From Streptomyces noursei ATCC 11455 (GTDB lineage Bacteria > Actinomycetota > Actinomycetes > Streptomycetales > Streptomycetaceae), in NCBI RefSeq assembly GCF_001704275.1, contig NZ_CP011533.1, positions 2,666,001 to 2,730,000 on the forward strand: 64,000 bases of DNA, in the 5' to 3' direction. Positions 33,965-43,081 of the stretch are shown here, one piece after another (positions within the stretch are counted from its first letter, which is position 1; each line of letters begins with the position of its first letter). The notes under the pieces were generated by a model. The model was not told the origin of the DNA. It did not search any database and saw only the letters and a list, made by a program, of their open reading frames with translations. The translations under genes and the position numbers were made by a program.

Positions 33965-35968
33965 TCAGTCGCGGGCCACCTCGGCGGGCGCGGTCGCGGC
34001 CTCGCCGTCGACCGCCTCCGGGGCGACCGGTTCCGCGGCGGCCGGGACGCCGGCGGTGCGCCCGGCGCCCGCGGCATCGTCGTCGCGGTTGTCCATCTTG
34101 GCGACCAGCCCGGTCACCTGGCGGGCGATGTCCGGCGCGGTCAGCCCGATCTCGGCCATGACCTCCTTGCGGGAGGCGTGGTCCAGGAACCGCTCGGGGA
34201 TGCCGAAGTCGCGCAGCGGGATGTCCACGCCGGCGTCCCGGAGCGCCTGGGCGACGGCCGAACCGACGCCGCCGGTGCGGATGTTGTCCTCGACGGTGAC
34301 GACCACCCGGTGCTCGGCGGCCAGGCCCGGCAGCGCCTCGTCGACCGGCTTGACCCAGCGCGGGTCCACGACGGTGGTGGAGATGCCCTGCTTGTCCAGC
34401 AGGTCGGCGACCTCCAGGCACATCGGGGCGAGCGCGCCGACCGACACCAGCAGGACGTCCGGGCGGGCGACGGAGTCGGCCGGCCGACGCAGCACGTCCA
34501 TGCCGCCGACCCGGTCGACCGCCTCGACGGCCGGGCCGACCGCGCCCTTGGAGTAGCGCACCACGGTCGGCGCGTCGTCGATCTCGACGGCCTCCCGCAG
34601 CTGGAGGCGCACCTGCTCGGCGTCGCGCGGGGCGGCCAGCCGCAGGCCGGGCACGACCTGGAGGATCGACATGTCCCACATGCCGTTGTGCGAGGCGCCG
34701 TCGGTACCGGTGACGCCGGCCCGGTCCAGGACGAAGGTGACGCCGCACTTGTGCAGCGCGACGTCCATCAACACCTGGTCGAAGGCGCGGTTGAGGAAGG
34801 TGGCGTAGACCGCGAAGACCGGGTGCAGCCCGGCGGTGGCCATGCCGGCGGCGGAGACCGCGGCGTGCTGCTCGGCGATGCCGACGTCGTAGACCCGGTC
34901 CGGGAACGCCTTGGCGAACTTCTCCAGGCCGACCGGCTGGAGCATGGCCGCCGTGATGGCGACGATGTCCTCGCGCTCCCTGCCCAGCGCGACCATCTCG
35001 TCACCGAAGACGCCGGTCCAGTCCTTGCCGCCGGAGGAGAGGGGCAGGCCGGTGTCGGGGTGGATCGGGCCGATGCCGTGGAAGCGGTCGGCCTCGTCCT
35101 GCTCGGCGGGCTTGTAGCCGCGGCCCTTCTCGGTGAGGCAGTGCACGATCACCGGGCCGCCGAAGCGCTTGGCGCGGGCCAGCGCGGACTCCAGCGCCTC
35201 GATGTCGTGGCCGTCGATCGGGCCGACGTACTTCAGGCCCAGGTCCTCGAACATGCCCTGCGGCGCGATGAAGTCCTTCAGGCCCTTCTTGGCCCCGTGC
35301 AGCGTCTCGTAGAGCGGCTTGCCGACGACCGGGGTGCGCTCCAGGATGTCCTTGCCGCGGGCCAGGAAGCGCTCGTAGCCGTCGGTGGTGCGGAGCGTGG
35401 CGAGGTGGTTGGCCAGGCCGCCGATGGTCGGCGCGTAGGAGCGCTCGTTGTCGTTGACGACGATGACCAGCGGGCGGTCCTTGGCTGCGGCGATGTTGTT
35501 GAGCGCCTCCCAGGCCATACCGCCGGTGAGGGCGCCGTCACCGATGACGGCCACCACCCGGTCGTCCCGGCGGCGGACCTCGTTGGCCTTGGCAATGCCC
35601 TCGGCCCAGCCCAGGACGGTGGAGGCGTGGCTGTTCTCGATGACGTCGTGCGGGGACTCGGCGCGGGAGGGGTAGCCGGAGAGGCCGCCCTTGGCCTTGA
35701 GCTTGGCGAAGTCCTGGCGGCCGGTCAGCAGCTTGTGGACGTAGGACTGGTGTCCGGTGTCCCACAGGACCTTGTCCTTGGGGGAATGGAATACACGGTG
35801 CAGGGCGATGGTCAGCTCGACCACGCCGAGGTTCGGGCCGAGGTGTCCGCCGGTCTTGGAGACCGCGTCGACGAGGAAGCCGCGGATCTCGCCCGCGAGC
35901 TGCGTGAGCTGCTCCGGGGAGAGCCGGTCCAAGTCGCGCGGCCCCTTGATACGGGTCAGCAATGCCAC
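33965..35968 (-). CDS. dxs: 1-deoxy-D-xylulose-5-phosphate synthase
   Basis: 667 residues. It condenses pyruvate and glyceraldehyde 3-phosphate with thiamine diphosphate, the first step of the MEP isoprenoid route. The TPP motif ([18 protein letters not shown], near 140-160), the His in [13 protein letters not shown], and the second-domain Glu in [14 protein letters not shown] are intact. The C-terminal 35 residues after [10 protein letters not shown] are an Ala/Glu-rich tail absent from short Dxs proteins. The GTG at 35968 follows AAGGAGG by 7-9 nt. No other MEP genes adjoin it. Confidence 0.96.
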   Translation of the reverse strand: MALLTRIKGPRDLDRLSPEQLTQLAGEIRGFLVDAVSKTGGHLGPNLGVVELTIALHRVFHSPKDKVLWDTGHQSYVHKLLTGRQDFAKLKAKGGLSGYPSRAESPHDVIENSHASTVLGWAEGIAKANEVRRRDDRVVAVIGDGALTGGMAWEALNNIAAAKDRPLVIVVNDNERSYAPTIGGLANHLATLRTTDGYERFLARGKDILERTPVVGKPLYETLHGAKKGLKDFIAPQGMFEDLGLKYVGPIDGHDIEALESALARAKRFGGPVIVHCLTEKGRGYKPAEQDEADRFHGIGPIHPDTGLPLSSGGKDWTGVFGDEMVALGREREDIVAITAAMLQPVGLEKFAKAFPDRVYDVGIAEQHAAVSAAGMATAGLHPVFAVYATFLNRAFDQVLMDVALHKCGVTFVLDRAGVTGTDGASHNGMWDMSILQVVPGLRLAAPRDAEQVRLQLREAVEIDDAPTVVRYSKGAVGPAVEAVDRVGGMDVLRRPADSVARPDVLLVSVGALAPMCLEVADLLDKQGISTTVVDPRWVKPVDEALPGLAAEHRVVVTVEDNIRTGGVGSAVAQALRDAGVDIPLRDFGIPERFLDHASRKEVMAEIGLTAPDIARQVTGLVAKMDNRDDDAAGAGRTAGVPAAAEPVAPEAVDGEAATAPAEVARD

Positions 35969-36059
35969 CCCATGCCTCCTTGCTGCCGTAGGTCGAGCTT
36001 GCCGATCAGATGAGTCTAATGTCGCGTCCGCCGCCGGCGCGGCCGGGCCCGGCGATGTA

Positions 36060-36075
36060 TGTCACTCGGGTGACA
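36060..36075. promoter_or_regulatory. Inverted repeat upstream of dxs
   Basis: TGTCAC-TCGG-GTGACA, a perfect 6-4-6 inverted repeat about 92 nt upstream of the dxs GTG. It is a candidate operator; no regulator can be named. Confidence 0.4.
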
Positions 36076-36127
36076 GCCGCCTCGAACGCCTGTTTCCAGC
36101 CGCCCCGGCAGTTCCCCGGGCACGGCA

Positions 36128-36160
36128 CGGCCCCCATCGGAAGACGTCCGATGGGGGCCG
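36128..36160. terminator. Terminator after xylH
   Basis: A perfect 14-bp stem (36128-36141 with 36147-36160) with a 5-nt loop, downstream of the xylH stop on the minus strand. Confidence 0.75.
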
Positions 36161-36292
36161 GTTTCCACCGTGTCACGCAGACTGTTGCAGTTTTACGACA
36201 TTGCGCGGCCTCCGTGCGCCGGGGTGCCGGCAGAGACCCGACAGGACCCAGGTGCGCCCGGGGCGCTTCCGCACCCGCACGAGACCCGCGGG

Positions 36293-37567
36293 TCAGGTGC
36301 GCCCGGCGGTCTTCTGGGTCCGCCGGGACACCGAGTCGATCACCACGGCGGCCAGCAGCACCGCGCCGGTGATCATGTACTGGATCTCGCTGGCCATGCC
36401 GAGCAGGTTCAGGCCCTGCTGGATGGACTGGATCACCAGCATGCCCAGCAGCGCGGACCAGATCTTGCCGCGGCCGCCGAAGAGGCTGGTGCCGCCGATG
36501 ACCGCCGCGGCGATGACGTTCATCAGGGTGTTGCCGGAGCCCAGGTTCTTGGTGGCGCCGCCGGAGAGGCTGGCGATGAACAGCCCGCCGAAGGCGGCGA
36601 GCATCCCGGAGATCGCGAAGACGGTGATCCGGACCCGGTTGACGTTGATGCCGGCGCGGCGGGCCGCCTCGGCGTTGCCGCCGACCGCGAAGATCTGCCG
36701 GCCGTAACCGGTGCGGCGCACCACGAAGTCCGCGACGACCAGGACGCCGAGGAAGAGCACCAGGGCCAGCGGCAGCCCGCGGGCGCCGGACGGCTCGTTG
36801 AGGACGTAGGCGACCGCGAAGGCGATCACCGCGACCACGCCGGTGCGCAGCAGGATCTCGCTGAGCGGCCGGGACGGCAGGGTCGCGGCCCGGCGGCGCC
36901 GGCTGTCCAGCAGCAGGGAGCCCGCGTAGGCGAGGACCGCGATCAGCGCCAGGCCGTAGGCGGCGGCCTTGTCCTCGAAGTAGTAGCCGGTGAGGTTCTC
37001 CACCAGGCTGCCGCTGGGCGTGTTGATGGAGCCTTCCTTGCCCATCATCCAGATCTGCAGGCCGCTCCAGCCGAGGAATCCGGCCAGGGTGACGACGAAC
37101 GCGGGCACGCCGATCTTGGCGAAAAAGAAGCCGTGCAGGACGCCGATGACGGCGCCGGCGGCGATCGCGATCAGGACCGCGAGCCAGTCGTTGACGCCGT
37201 GGGTGACGCTCAGCACCGCCCAGACGGCCGCGCCCACGCCGGCGACCGAGCCGACCGAGAGGTCGATCTCGCCGAGCAGCAGGACGAAGACGATGCCGAC
37301 GGCCATGATGCCCAGGCCGGAGGTGTAGACGCCGATGTTGGCGAGGCTGCCCGCGGACAGGAAGCTGCTGTTCTTGAGCTGGAAGACGACCGCGATGATC
37401 ACCAGGCCGACGACGACCGGCAGGGATCCCAGCTCACCGCCGCGGATCCGGCGCACGAACTCGCCGAAGTAGCCGGCGAGTCCTTTCTGTCTGACCAGCA
37501 GCCGGGGGTCGACGGCGGCCGGCTGCGGGGGCTGAGGCGTGGCCTCGGCAGTCTGCTGTTCGCTCAT
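36293..37567 (-). CDS. xylH: Sugar ABC transporter permease (XylH type)
   Basis: 424 residues with about ten membrane segments and the BPD_transp_2 hallmarks of the ribose/xylose family (GIVFVLLLGEIDLSVGSVAG, FVVTLAGFLGWSGL, GGNAEAARRAGINVNRV, AAAVIGGTSLFGGRGKIW). The length and loops match XylH/GguB rather than RbsC. The ATG overlaps the xylG stop in an ATGA arrangement. It is the last gene of xylFGH, with a terminator about 130 nt behind. Xylose as substrate follows from my memory of the S. coelicolor operon (SCO6009-6011). Confidence 0.91.
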   Translation of the reverse strand: MSEQQTAEATPQPPQPAAVDPRLLVRQKGLAGYFGEFVRRIRGGELGSLPVVVGLVIIAVVFQLKNSSFLSAGSLANIGVYTSGLGIMAVGIVFVLLLGEIDLSVGSVAGVGAAVWAVLSVTHGVNDWLAVLIAIAAGAVIGVLHGFFFAKIGVPAFVVTLAGFLGWSGLQIWMMGKEGSINTPSGSLVENLTGYYFEDKAAAYGLALIAVLAYAGSLLLDSRRRRAATLPSRPLSEILLRTGVVAVIAFAVAYVLNEPSGARGLPLALVLFLGVLVVADFVVRRTGYGRQIFAVGGNAEAARRAGINVNRVRITVFAISGMLAAFGGLFIASLSGGATKNLGSGNTLMNVIAAAVIGGTSLFGGRGKIWSALLGMLVIQSIQQGLNLLGMASEIQYMITGAVLLAAVVIDSVSRRTQKTAGRT

Positions 37568-38355
37568 GCCCCGGCCTCCTTCTTGAGCTGGTCGGTGCGC
37601 GCCTTGCGGCGGGTGACGGCGTTGTCGTCGGCACCGGTGATGGCGGCGATGATCTCTTCGTGGGAGGTGTCCGCGACGTCGAAGACACCGTTGTTGCGGC
37701 CCAGCCGCAGGACCGCCACCCGATCCGCGACGGCCAGCACGTCGGCCATGTTGTGGCTGATCAGGATGACGCCGAGGTCGCGCTCGCGGAGCCGCTCGAC
37801 GAGGTCGAGGACCTGCGCGGTCTGCTCGACGCCGAGGGCGGCGGTCGGCTCGTCGAGGATGACGATCTTCGGGTCGCCGATCAGCGCGCGGGCGATGGCG
37901 ACGACCTGCCGCTGCCCGCCGGAGAGCGCGGCGACGGGGATCCGGACGCTGGGGATCCGGATGGACAGGGTGTCCAGCAGTTCCTTGGCCCGCTTCTCCA
38001 TGGCGATCTCGTCGAGGACGCCGGCGGTGCTGAGCTCGTTGCCGAGGTAGAGGTTGGCGACGACGTCGAGGTTGTCGCAGAGCGCGAGGTCCTGGTAGAC
38101 GGTGGCGACGCCGAGTTCCTGCGCGTCGTGCGGCTTGGTGATGCGGACCGGCGCGCCCTCCCATTCGATGACGCCGTCGTCGACCGGGTGGACGCCCGAG
38201 ATGGTCTTGACGAGGGTGGACTTTCCGGCGCCGTTGTCGCCGACGAGGGCGACCACCTCACCGGCGCGGATCTCCAGCGTGACGTCGGTGAGCGCCTGGA
38301 CGGCGCCGAACCGCTTGGAGACCCCGCGCAACGCCAGGACAGGCGTAGCGGACAC
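37564..38355 (-). CDS. xylG: Sugar ABC transporter ATP-binding protein (XylG type)
   Basis: 263 residues with one ATPase domain: Walker A GDNGAGKST, Q-loop VYQDLALCDNL, signature LSGGQRQ, Walker B VILDEPTAAL and H-loop ISHNMADV. E. coli XylG has two ATPase domains; here the protein is a single-domain half-size form, normal for actinobacterial CUT2 systems. The GTG at 38355 is preferred because GAAGGAG lies 9 nt upstream; an ATG at 38364 is only 0-1 nt from that site. Upstream, a hairpin at about 38476-38495 separates it from xylF and may dampen read-through. Confidence 0.9.
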   Translation of the reverse strand: MSATPVLALRGVSKRFGAVQALTDVTLEIRAGEVVALVGDNGAGKSTLVKTISGVHPVDDGVIEWEGAPVRITKPHDAQELGVATVYQDLALCDNLDVVANLYLGNELSTAGVLDEIAMEKRAKELLDTLSIRIPSVRIPVAALSGGQRQVVAIARALIGDPKIVILDEPTAALGVEQTAQVLDLVERLRERDLGVILISHNMADVLAVADRVAVLRLGRNNGVFDVADTSHEEIIAAITGADDNAVTRRKARTDQLKKEAGA

Positions 38356-38503
38356 GTGAATCATCTCCTTCACCGCCGTCGCTGCGGCGGGAATGGTGGT
38401 GCGAGTGCGGGGGTGTGCGGGCCCCCGGCGCGGCGGCCGGACGGCCACCGGACCGGGGGCGGGGACGGGACGGAAGCGGGCCGGACGGGGCCCGCCGCCC
38501 GCC

Positions 38504-39604
38504 TTACTTGATGCCCGCCGCCTCGCACGCCGCCTTGACGTCGGCGGTGCAGATCTGGCTCGCCTGGTAGACCTTGTCCTTCAGGATCGTGTCCTTGATG
38601 TTGTCCTTGGTCACGACCTGGGCGTCGTAGAGCTTGGCGGGGATGCCCTTGACCTCGCCGCTGAGGCTGTCCACCTTGGTGGGCGTCAGGGAGTCGGCCT
38701 TCTCGCCCTTGAGCAGCTTGACCGCGATCTCGGCGGTGGTGTCGGCCTGCGGCTGGATCTGCTTGTAGATGGTGAACGCCTGCTCGCCCTTGAGGACCCG
38801 CTGGAGTCCCGCGAGCTCGGAGTCCTGGCCGCCGACCGGGACGGTCATGCCCCGCTGCTTGAGGGCGGTGATGATGCCGCCGGCCATGCCGTCGTTGGCG
38901 GAGTAGACGGCCTGGATGCCGTCCTTGCCGAGCGAGTCGATGGCCGCGTTCATCTTCTTGTTGGCCTCGTCCGACGACCAGTCCGGGATGTCCTGCTCGT
39001 AGACGACCTTCTTGACCTGCTTGTCGAGGACGCTGTGGGCGCCCCGCTTGAAGAACGGCGCGTTGGGGTCGGTCGGCGAGCCGTTGATCATGACGACATT
39101 GCTGTCCTTGGCCTGGTCGCCGAGCGCCTTGACCAGGGCCTCGCCCTGGAGGCGGCCGATCTTCTCGTTGTCGTAGGAGACATAGGCGGAGATCTGGCCC
39201 TCGGCCAGGCGGTCGTAGGCGACGACCTTGACGCCCTGCTTGGCGGCCTGGTCCACCCAGGACTTGGTGGCCTTGTAGTCGACCGGGTCCAGGACGATCA
39301 CCTTGACGCCCTGTGTGATCAGGGCGTCGAACTGCTTCTTCTGGGTCTGGGTGTCCTGGTCGGCGTTGTTGTACTTCACCTTGCAGTCCGGGCAGAGCGC
39401 CTGGATCTTCTTGGTGATCAGCGGACGGTCGAAGGTCTCGTAGCGGGTGGTCTTGTTCTCCGGCAGCAGCAGACCGATGGTCTTGCCGTCGCCGCCGCTC
39501 TTGGCGCCGTCGCCGGCCTTGCCGCAGGCGGCCACGGAGAGCGCCATCGAGACCGCTGCGGTGCCTATGACGACGCGACGCGTCCACACGTTGAGCACAT
39601 TCAT
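38504..39604 (-). CDS. xylF: Sugar-binding lipoprotein (XylF type)
   Basis: 366 residues. A lipoprotein signal ends in SVAACG, followed by a Gly/Lys linker and a periplasmic-binding-protein type 1 domain (IGLLLPENKTTRYETFD, VIVLDPVDYKATKS, SANDGMAGGIITALKQRG). The first strand and the KTTRYE element match xylose-binding XylF proteins. It captures the sugar outside the membrane for XylG/XylH. It is the first gene of the operon; an AAGGA-N5-TCCTT inverted repeat lies about 80 nt upstream, next to the rok gene. Confidence 0.92.
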   Translation of the reverse strand: MNVLNVWTRRVVIGTAAVSMALSVAACGKAGDGAKSGGDGKTIGLLLPENKTTRYETFDRPLITKKIQALCPDCKVKYNNADQDTQTQKKQFDALITQGVKVIVLDPVDYKATKSWVDQAAKQGVKVVAYDRLAEGQISAYVSYDNEKIGRLQGEALVKALGDQAKDSNVVMINGSPTDPNAPFFKRGAHSVLDKQVKKVVYEQDIPDWSSDEANKKMNAAIDSLGKDGIQAVYSANDGMAGGIITALKQRGMTVPVGGQDSELAGLQRVLKGEQAFTIYKQIQPQADTTAEIAVKLLKGEKADSLTPTKVDSLSGEVKGIPAKLYDAQVVTKDNIKDTILKDKVYQASQICTADVKAACEAAGIK

Positions 39605-39681
39605 TGGGGGTGCCTCCCTGACGTGGCCGCGTCGTTGCGGCCGAGGTGGCTGGAAGTCAACTCGGCCGCCAGCCGACCGTC

Positions 39682-39696
39682 AAGGAGTAAATCCTT
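39682..39696. promoter_or_regulatory. Inverted repeat in the xylF promoter region
   Basis: AAGGA-GTAAA-TCCTT, a 5-5-5 inverted repeat in an AT-rich patch 78 nt upstream of xylF. Possible regulator or RNA polymerase site; a ROK protein is encoded immediately upstream. Confidence 0.4.
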
Positions 39697-39729
39697 AACG
39701 AGATGACAACGGTGCCATGCGTTTGGGGT

Positions 39730-39748
39730 GTGAACGTAAGCCGTTCAC
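39730..39748. promoter_or_regulatory. Inverted repeat at the rok7B7-xylF boundary
   Basis: GTGAACGTAAGCCGTTCAC, a perfect 7-5-7 inverted repeat that overlaps the rok7B7 stop codon. It could be an operator for xylF or a small terminator stem; the arms are too short to decide. Confidence 0.45.
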
Positions 39749-40944
39749 GCTATGGCTGCCGCGTCCGCGCCGCGCGCCCCGTCGAGCAGGCTCGAATCGC
39801 CCATCTCGCTCAGCACCAGGGCGAGCGCGCCCAGCACCTCGGCGCGGCCCCCGAGGGTGCCCGGCACGATGCCCAACTGCCGTGCGGCGCTGGGGATCGC
39901 GTACCGCGACACCGACTCCCGGATCGGGCCGAGCACCAGCTCGCCGGCCTCCGCGAGGTCGCCGCCGAGCACCACCCGACTGGGATTGAGCAGATTGCAC
40001 AGATTCGCCACACCACTACCGATATGGCGTCCCACGTCCGCGATGACCCGGCGGCAGCCGGGGTCGCCCTCGCGGGCCAGCTGGACCACGCGCGGCATGG
40101 TCAGATCGGGGCCGTGGCTCGGCTGGAGCAGCGGGAGGACGTAGCGGGCGGCGGTGAAGGTCTCCAGGCAGCCGCGGTTGCCGCAGCGGCAGACCGGGCC
40201 GGACTCGTCCAGGGTGATGTGCCCGATCTCGCCCGCCGTGCCGCCCGGGCCGCGGTAGATCTGCCCGCTGATCACCAGGCCGGCGCCGACACCGCTGGCC
40301 ACCTTGATGTACGCCAGGTCCGCCGCGCCGCGGCCGCCGCCCCACACCAGCTCGCCGAGCGCGCCGAGGTTGGCGTCGTTGTCGACGTAGACGGGGACGC
40401 CGAGCCGCCCGGACAGCTCCTCGCCCGGGTTGGTCCCGGACCAGCCCGGCAGGATCGCGGTGGAGCCCAGGGTGCCGGACTCCACGTCGATGGGACCGGG
40501 GACGCCCAGCCCGACGCCGATGATCTTGTCGGTGCTGACCCCGGTGCGCGCGATCAGCCGACTGACCAGCTGCTCGGCCCGGTCGAAGCCCTCGGCCGCG
40601 GAGGCGTCCACATCGATCGGCTCGGCCTCCTCGGCGAGCACCTCGTGGGCGAGGTTGCCGACCGCCACCCGCAGGTGGGAGTGGCCGAAGTCGACGCCCA
40701 CGACGATGCCGGCGTCGCCGGAGAGCGAGACGCTGCGCGCCCGTCGGCCGCCCGCGGATGTGGGCGTCACCTCGACCGTCCCGCCGTCCTTCAACTCGCG
40801 AACGATGTTCGAGACGGTGGCCGCGGACAGCCCCGTGCTCCGGGCGATCTCCGCCTGGGTGAGCGAGCCCGCCATGCGCACCGCTCGGACGACCCGCTCC
40901 AGATTGGCCCGGTGCAGCGAGGACTGCGACCCCGGAGTCTCCAT
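39745..40944 (-). CDS. rok7B7: ROK family transcriptional regulator (Rok7B7 ortholog)
   Basis: 399 residues. An N-terminal winged helix (SLTQAEIARSTGLSAATVSN) is followed by a ROK sugar-kinase-like domain: VGVDFGHSHLRVAVGN phosphate loop, VDNDANLGALGE, and the zinc motif CRCGNRGCLE in which three Cys and an upstream His bind Zn. In S. coelicolor, Rok7B7 (SCO6008) lies between xylFGH and ngcEFG and affects carbon control and antibiotic production; the same neighbours are present here. The start is taken at METPGS; an in-frame TTG extension to 41022 has no ribosome-binding site. Confidence 0.92.
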   Translation of the reverse strand: METPGSQSSLHRANLERVVRAVRMAGSLTQAEIARSTGLSAATVSNIVRELKDGGTVEVTPTSAGGRRARSVSLSGDAGIVVGVDFGHSHLRVAVGNLAHEVLAEEAEPIDVDASAAEGFDRAEQLVSRLIARTGVSTDKIIGVGLGVPGPIDVESGTLGSTAILPGWSGTNPGEELSGRLGVPVYVDNDANLGALGELVWGGGRGAADLAYIKVASGVGAGLVISGQIYRGPGGTAGEIGHITLDESGPVCRCGNRGCLETFTAARYVLPLLQPSHGPDLTMPRVVQLAREGDPGCRRVIADVGRHIGSGVANLCNLLNPSRVVLGGDLAEAGELVLGPIRESVSRYAIPSAARQLGIVPGTLGGRAEVLGALALVLSEMGDSSLLDGARGADAAAIA

Positions 40945-41168
40945 CGACTCATCCACTCCCGCCTGGGGCGGACAGTGCGACGACTGCCCGCCGGCCGCAC
41001 CCACGTCATCGGGGGACGGCAACCGATTTCAACATGTGAACTCTAAGCAGAACTCCAGCGGGGAAGTCTCGTCAAGGCGTTGAGCCCGAGCAGCATCGGG
41101 GCGGCCGGACATATACGGGAAGGGCGGTCCCGCCCGGTGCGGGACCGCCCTTGGGCACGCGGCGGGCG

Positions 41169-42071
41169 CTACTTGAGCGCGCCGGCCGTCAGTCCGGCCT
41201 GCACCTGCCGCTGGAAGATGATGTAGACGAGCAGCACCGGCAGCATCGCGATCATCATGCCGGCCATCAGGCCGCCCCAGTCGCCCTGGTAGCCCTGCTG
41301 GAGCGCGAGGTTGGCCAGGCCCTGGGTGAGCACGTACTTGTCCTCGTCCTGGTTGAGGACCATCGGCAGCAGGTACTGGTTCCACTGCCCCAGGAAGTTG
41401 AAGATCCCGACGCTGATCAGGCCGGGCTTGGCCATCGGCAGCATGACCTGGAAGAACGTCCGGGCGTGCGAGGCACCGTCGATCATCGCCGCCTCCGCCA
41501 CCGAGGTCGGCAGGGTGCGGAAGAACGCCGTCATGAAGAAGACGGTGAACGGCAGCGAGTAGGCGATGTAGACGACGATCAGACCCTGGTACGTCGCCAG
41601 CAGCGGCAGGCCCGGGAAGTCCCGCAGCACGAAGAACAGCGGGATCACCAGCATGAAGACCGGGAAGGACATGCCGGCGACGAAGAGGTAGTAGATGAGG
41701 CGGTTGCCGGGGAACTCGAAGCGGGCCAGGACGTAGCCCGCCATGGAGCCCAGCACCATCGTCCCGGTGAGCGAACCGCCCACCACGATGAGGGTGTTGA
41801 GGAACATCTTGCCGATGTTGGCCTTCTCCCAGGCGTTGATCCAGTTCTCGAAGTGGAGCTTGCCCGGGAGGGACCAGGGGGTGGTGAGGATGTCGCCGCT
41901 GCTCTTGAACGAGCTCCACAGCACCCACAGCAGCGGCATGCCCACCATCAGCGCCCACACGACGAGCATGCCGTGCGAGAAGACGTTGAGCGTGCCGCCC
42001 TCGGAGGTCCGGCGCGGCCGTGCCGCGGTGGCCCGGCGCGGTCGCGCCTCGGTGGTCTTGGTCGTCGTCAT
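41169..42071 (-). CDS. ngcG: ABC transporter permease (NgcG, chitobiose/GlcNAc type)
   Basis: 300 residues with six membrane segments and the EAAxxDGA motif (AEAAMIDGASHARTFFQVML) near residue 200. An about 30-residue Arg/Thr-rich N-terminus precedes the first segment. It is the second permease of a CUT1 sugar importer and pairs with NgcF. The ATG follows GGGAGGG. Only 10 nt separate it from ngcF. No ATPase gene is present in the operon; streptomycete CUT1 systems share the MsiK ATPase encoded elsewhere. Confidence 0.91.
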   Translation of the reverse strand: MTTTKTTEARPRRATAARPRRTSEGGTLNVFSHGMLVVWALMVGMPLLWVLWSSFKSSGDILTTPWSLPGKLHFENWINAWEKANIGKMFLNTLIVVGGSLTGTMVLGSMAGYVLARFEFPGNRLIYYLFVAGMSFPVFMLVIPLFFVLRDFPGLPLLATYQGLIVVYIAYSLPFTVFFMTAFFRTLPTSVAEAAMIDGASHARTFFQVMLPMAKPGLISVGIFNFLGQWNQYLLPMVLNQDEDKYVLTQGLANLALQQGYQGDWGGLMAGMMIAMLPVLLVYIIFQRQVQAGLTAGALK

Positions 42072-42081
42072 GCGCCCTCCC

Positions 42082-43005
42082 CTAGTACTCGATCCGCTCA
42101 CGGCGCGCGAAGCGCATCGTGAGGACGGCGAACAGCAGCGTGACGACGAGCATCGCGACGCCCATCGCCGCCGCGTAGCCGAACTGACTGTCGCGGAAGG
42201 CGGTCAGGTAGAGGCGGAGCGGGACGACGTCGGTCGCGCCGTCCGGACCGCCCATGTTGACCGACATGATCTGCACCAGCGCGAACGCGTCCATCGCGAT
42301 GATGCCCATGTAGACCCAGCCCGTCTGCACGGTGTCCCACAGCAGCGGCAGGGTGATCCGGAAGAAGGTCTGCGAGCGGCCGGCGCCGTCCAGCAGCGCG
42401 GCCTCGTAGATCTCCCGGGGAATGGAGGCCATGGCGGCGGAGAACAGCACGACATAGAAGCCGACGTTGGCCCAGACCATCACCAGCATGATGCAGGCCA
42501 GCGCCAGGCTCCCCTCCCCCAACCAGGCGCTCTGGAGGGAATCCAGACCGACCACGCCCAGCAGCGAGTTGAGCATGCCGTCGTGCGGATCCGGATTGTA
42601 GATGTTGAACCAGATCACCGAGATGATGGTGATCGAGATGACCTGCGGGAAGAAGTAGACGAATTTGTAGAACGTCGCGCCGCGGACGCCGGTGATGACC
42701 GCGCCGCGGCGGGCTCGGCCACCGACGTTCAGCATGAACGCGAAGAACAGTCCCAGCGCCAGTGTGGCGATCGGCACCAACACCAGCATGACGACGTTGT
42801 GTTTGAGCGCATTCCAGAATTCATCGCTGTGCAGGAGTTTGCCGTAGTTGGCCAGCCCGACGCTCTTGGCGGTGCCGCGCAGCCCGCTCCATTCCGTGGT
42901 CGAAATCTGGAACGCCTGGACGAACGGCGAGATCACGAAGATCCCGTAGACGAGCAGCGGCAGGGCCAGGAACCCCACGATGAATCGGTACTTGCCGTGT
43001 CGCAT
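42082..43005 (-). CDS. ngcF: ABC transporter permease (NgcF)
   Basis: 307 residues, six membrane segments, and the CUT1 EAA loop (YEAALLDGAGRSQTFFRITL). A large extracytoplasmic loop between the first two segments (TEWSGLRGTAKSVGLANYG) is characteristic of the first permease of the pair. The name follows ngcEFG of Streptomyces olivaceoviridis and S. coelicolor, which imports N-acetylglucosamine and chitobiose; substrate here is inferred from this homology and from the NgcE sequence. Confidence 0.92.
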   Translation of the reverse strand: MRHGKYRFIVGFLALPLLVYGIFVISPFVQAFQISTTEWSGLRGTAKSVGLANYGKLLHSDEFWNALKHNVVMLVLVPIATLALGLFFAFMLNVGGRARRGAVITGVRGATFYKFVYFFPQVISITIISVIWFNIYNPDPHDGMLNSLLGVVGLDSLQSAWLGEGSLALACIMLVMVWANVGFYVVLFSAAMASIPREIYEAALLDGAGRSQTFFRITLPLLWDTVQTGWVYMGIIAMDAFALVQIMSVNMGGPDGATDVVPLRLYLTAFRDSQFGYAAAMGVAMLVVTLLFAVLTMRFARRERIEY

Positions 43006-43081
43006 GAGCTCCCCGGCCCTCCCTGGTCAGCGGTGGTACGTGGACGGATTCCCGGTCACGAGGCCCGGTCGGGAAGAGCGG

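Larger units (their letters stand above)
35969..36292. other. Intergenic region upstream of dxs
   Basis: No gene supported. Contains the dxs promoter region, an inverted repeat at 36060-36075 and the terminator at 36128-36160 that closes the xyl operon. Confidence 0.6.
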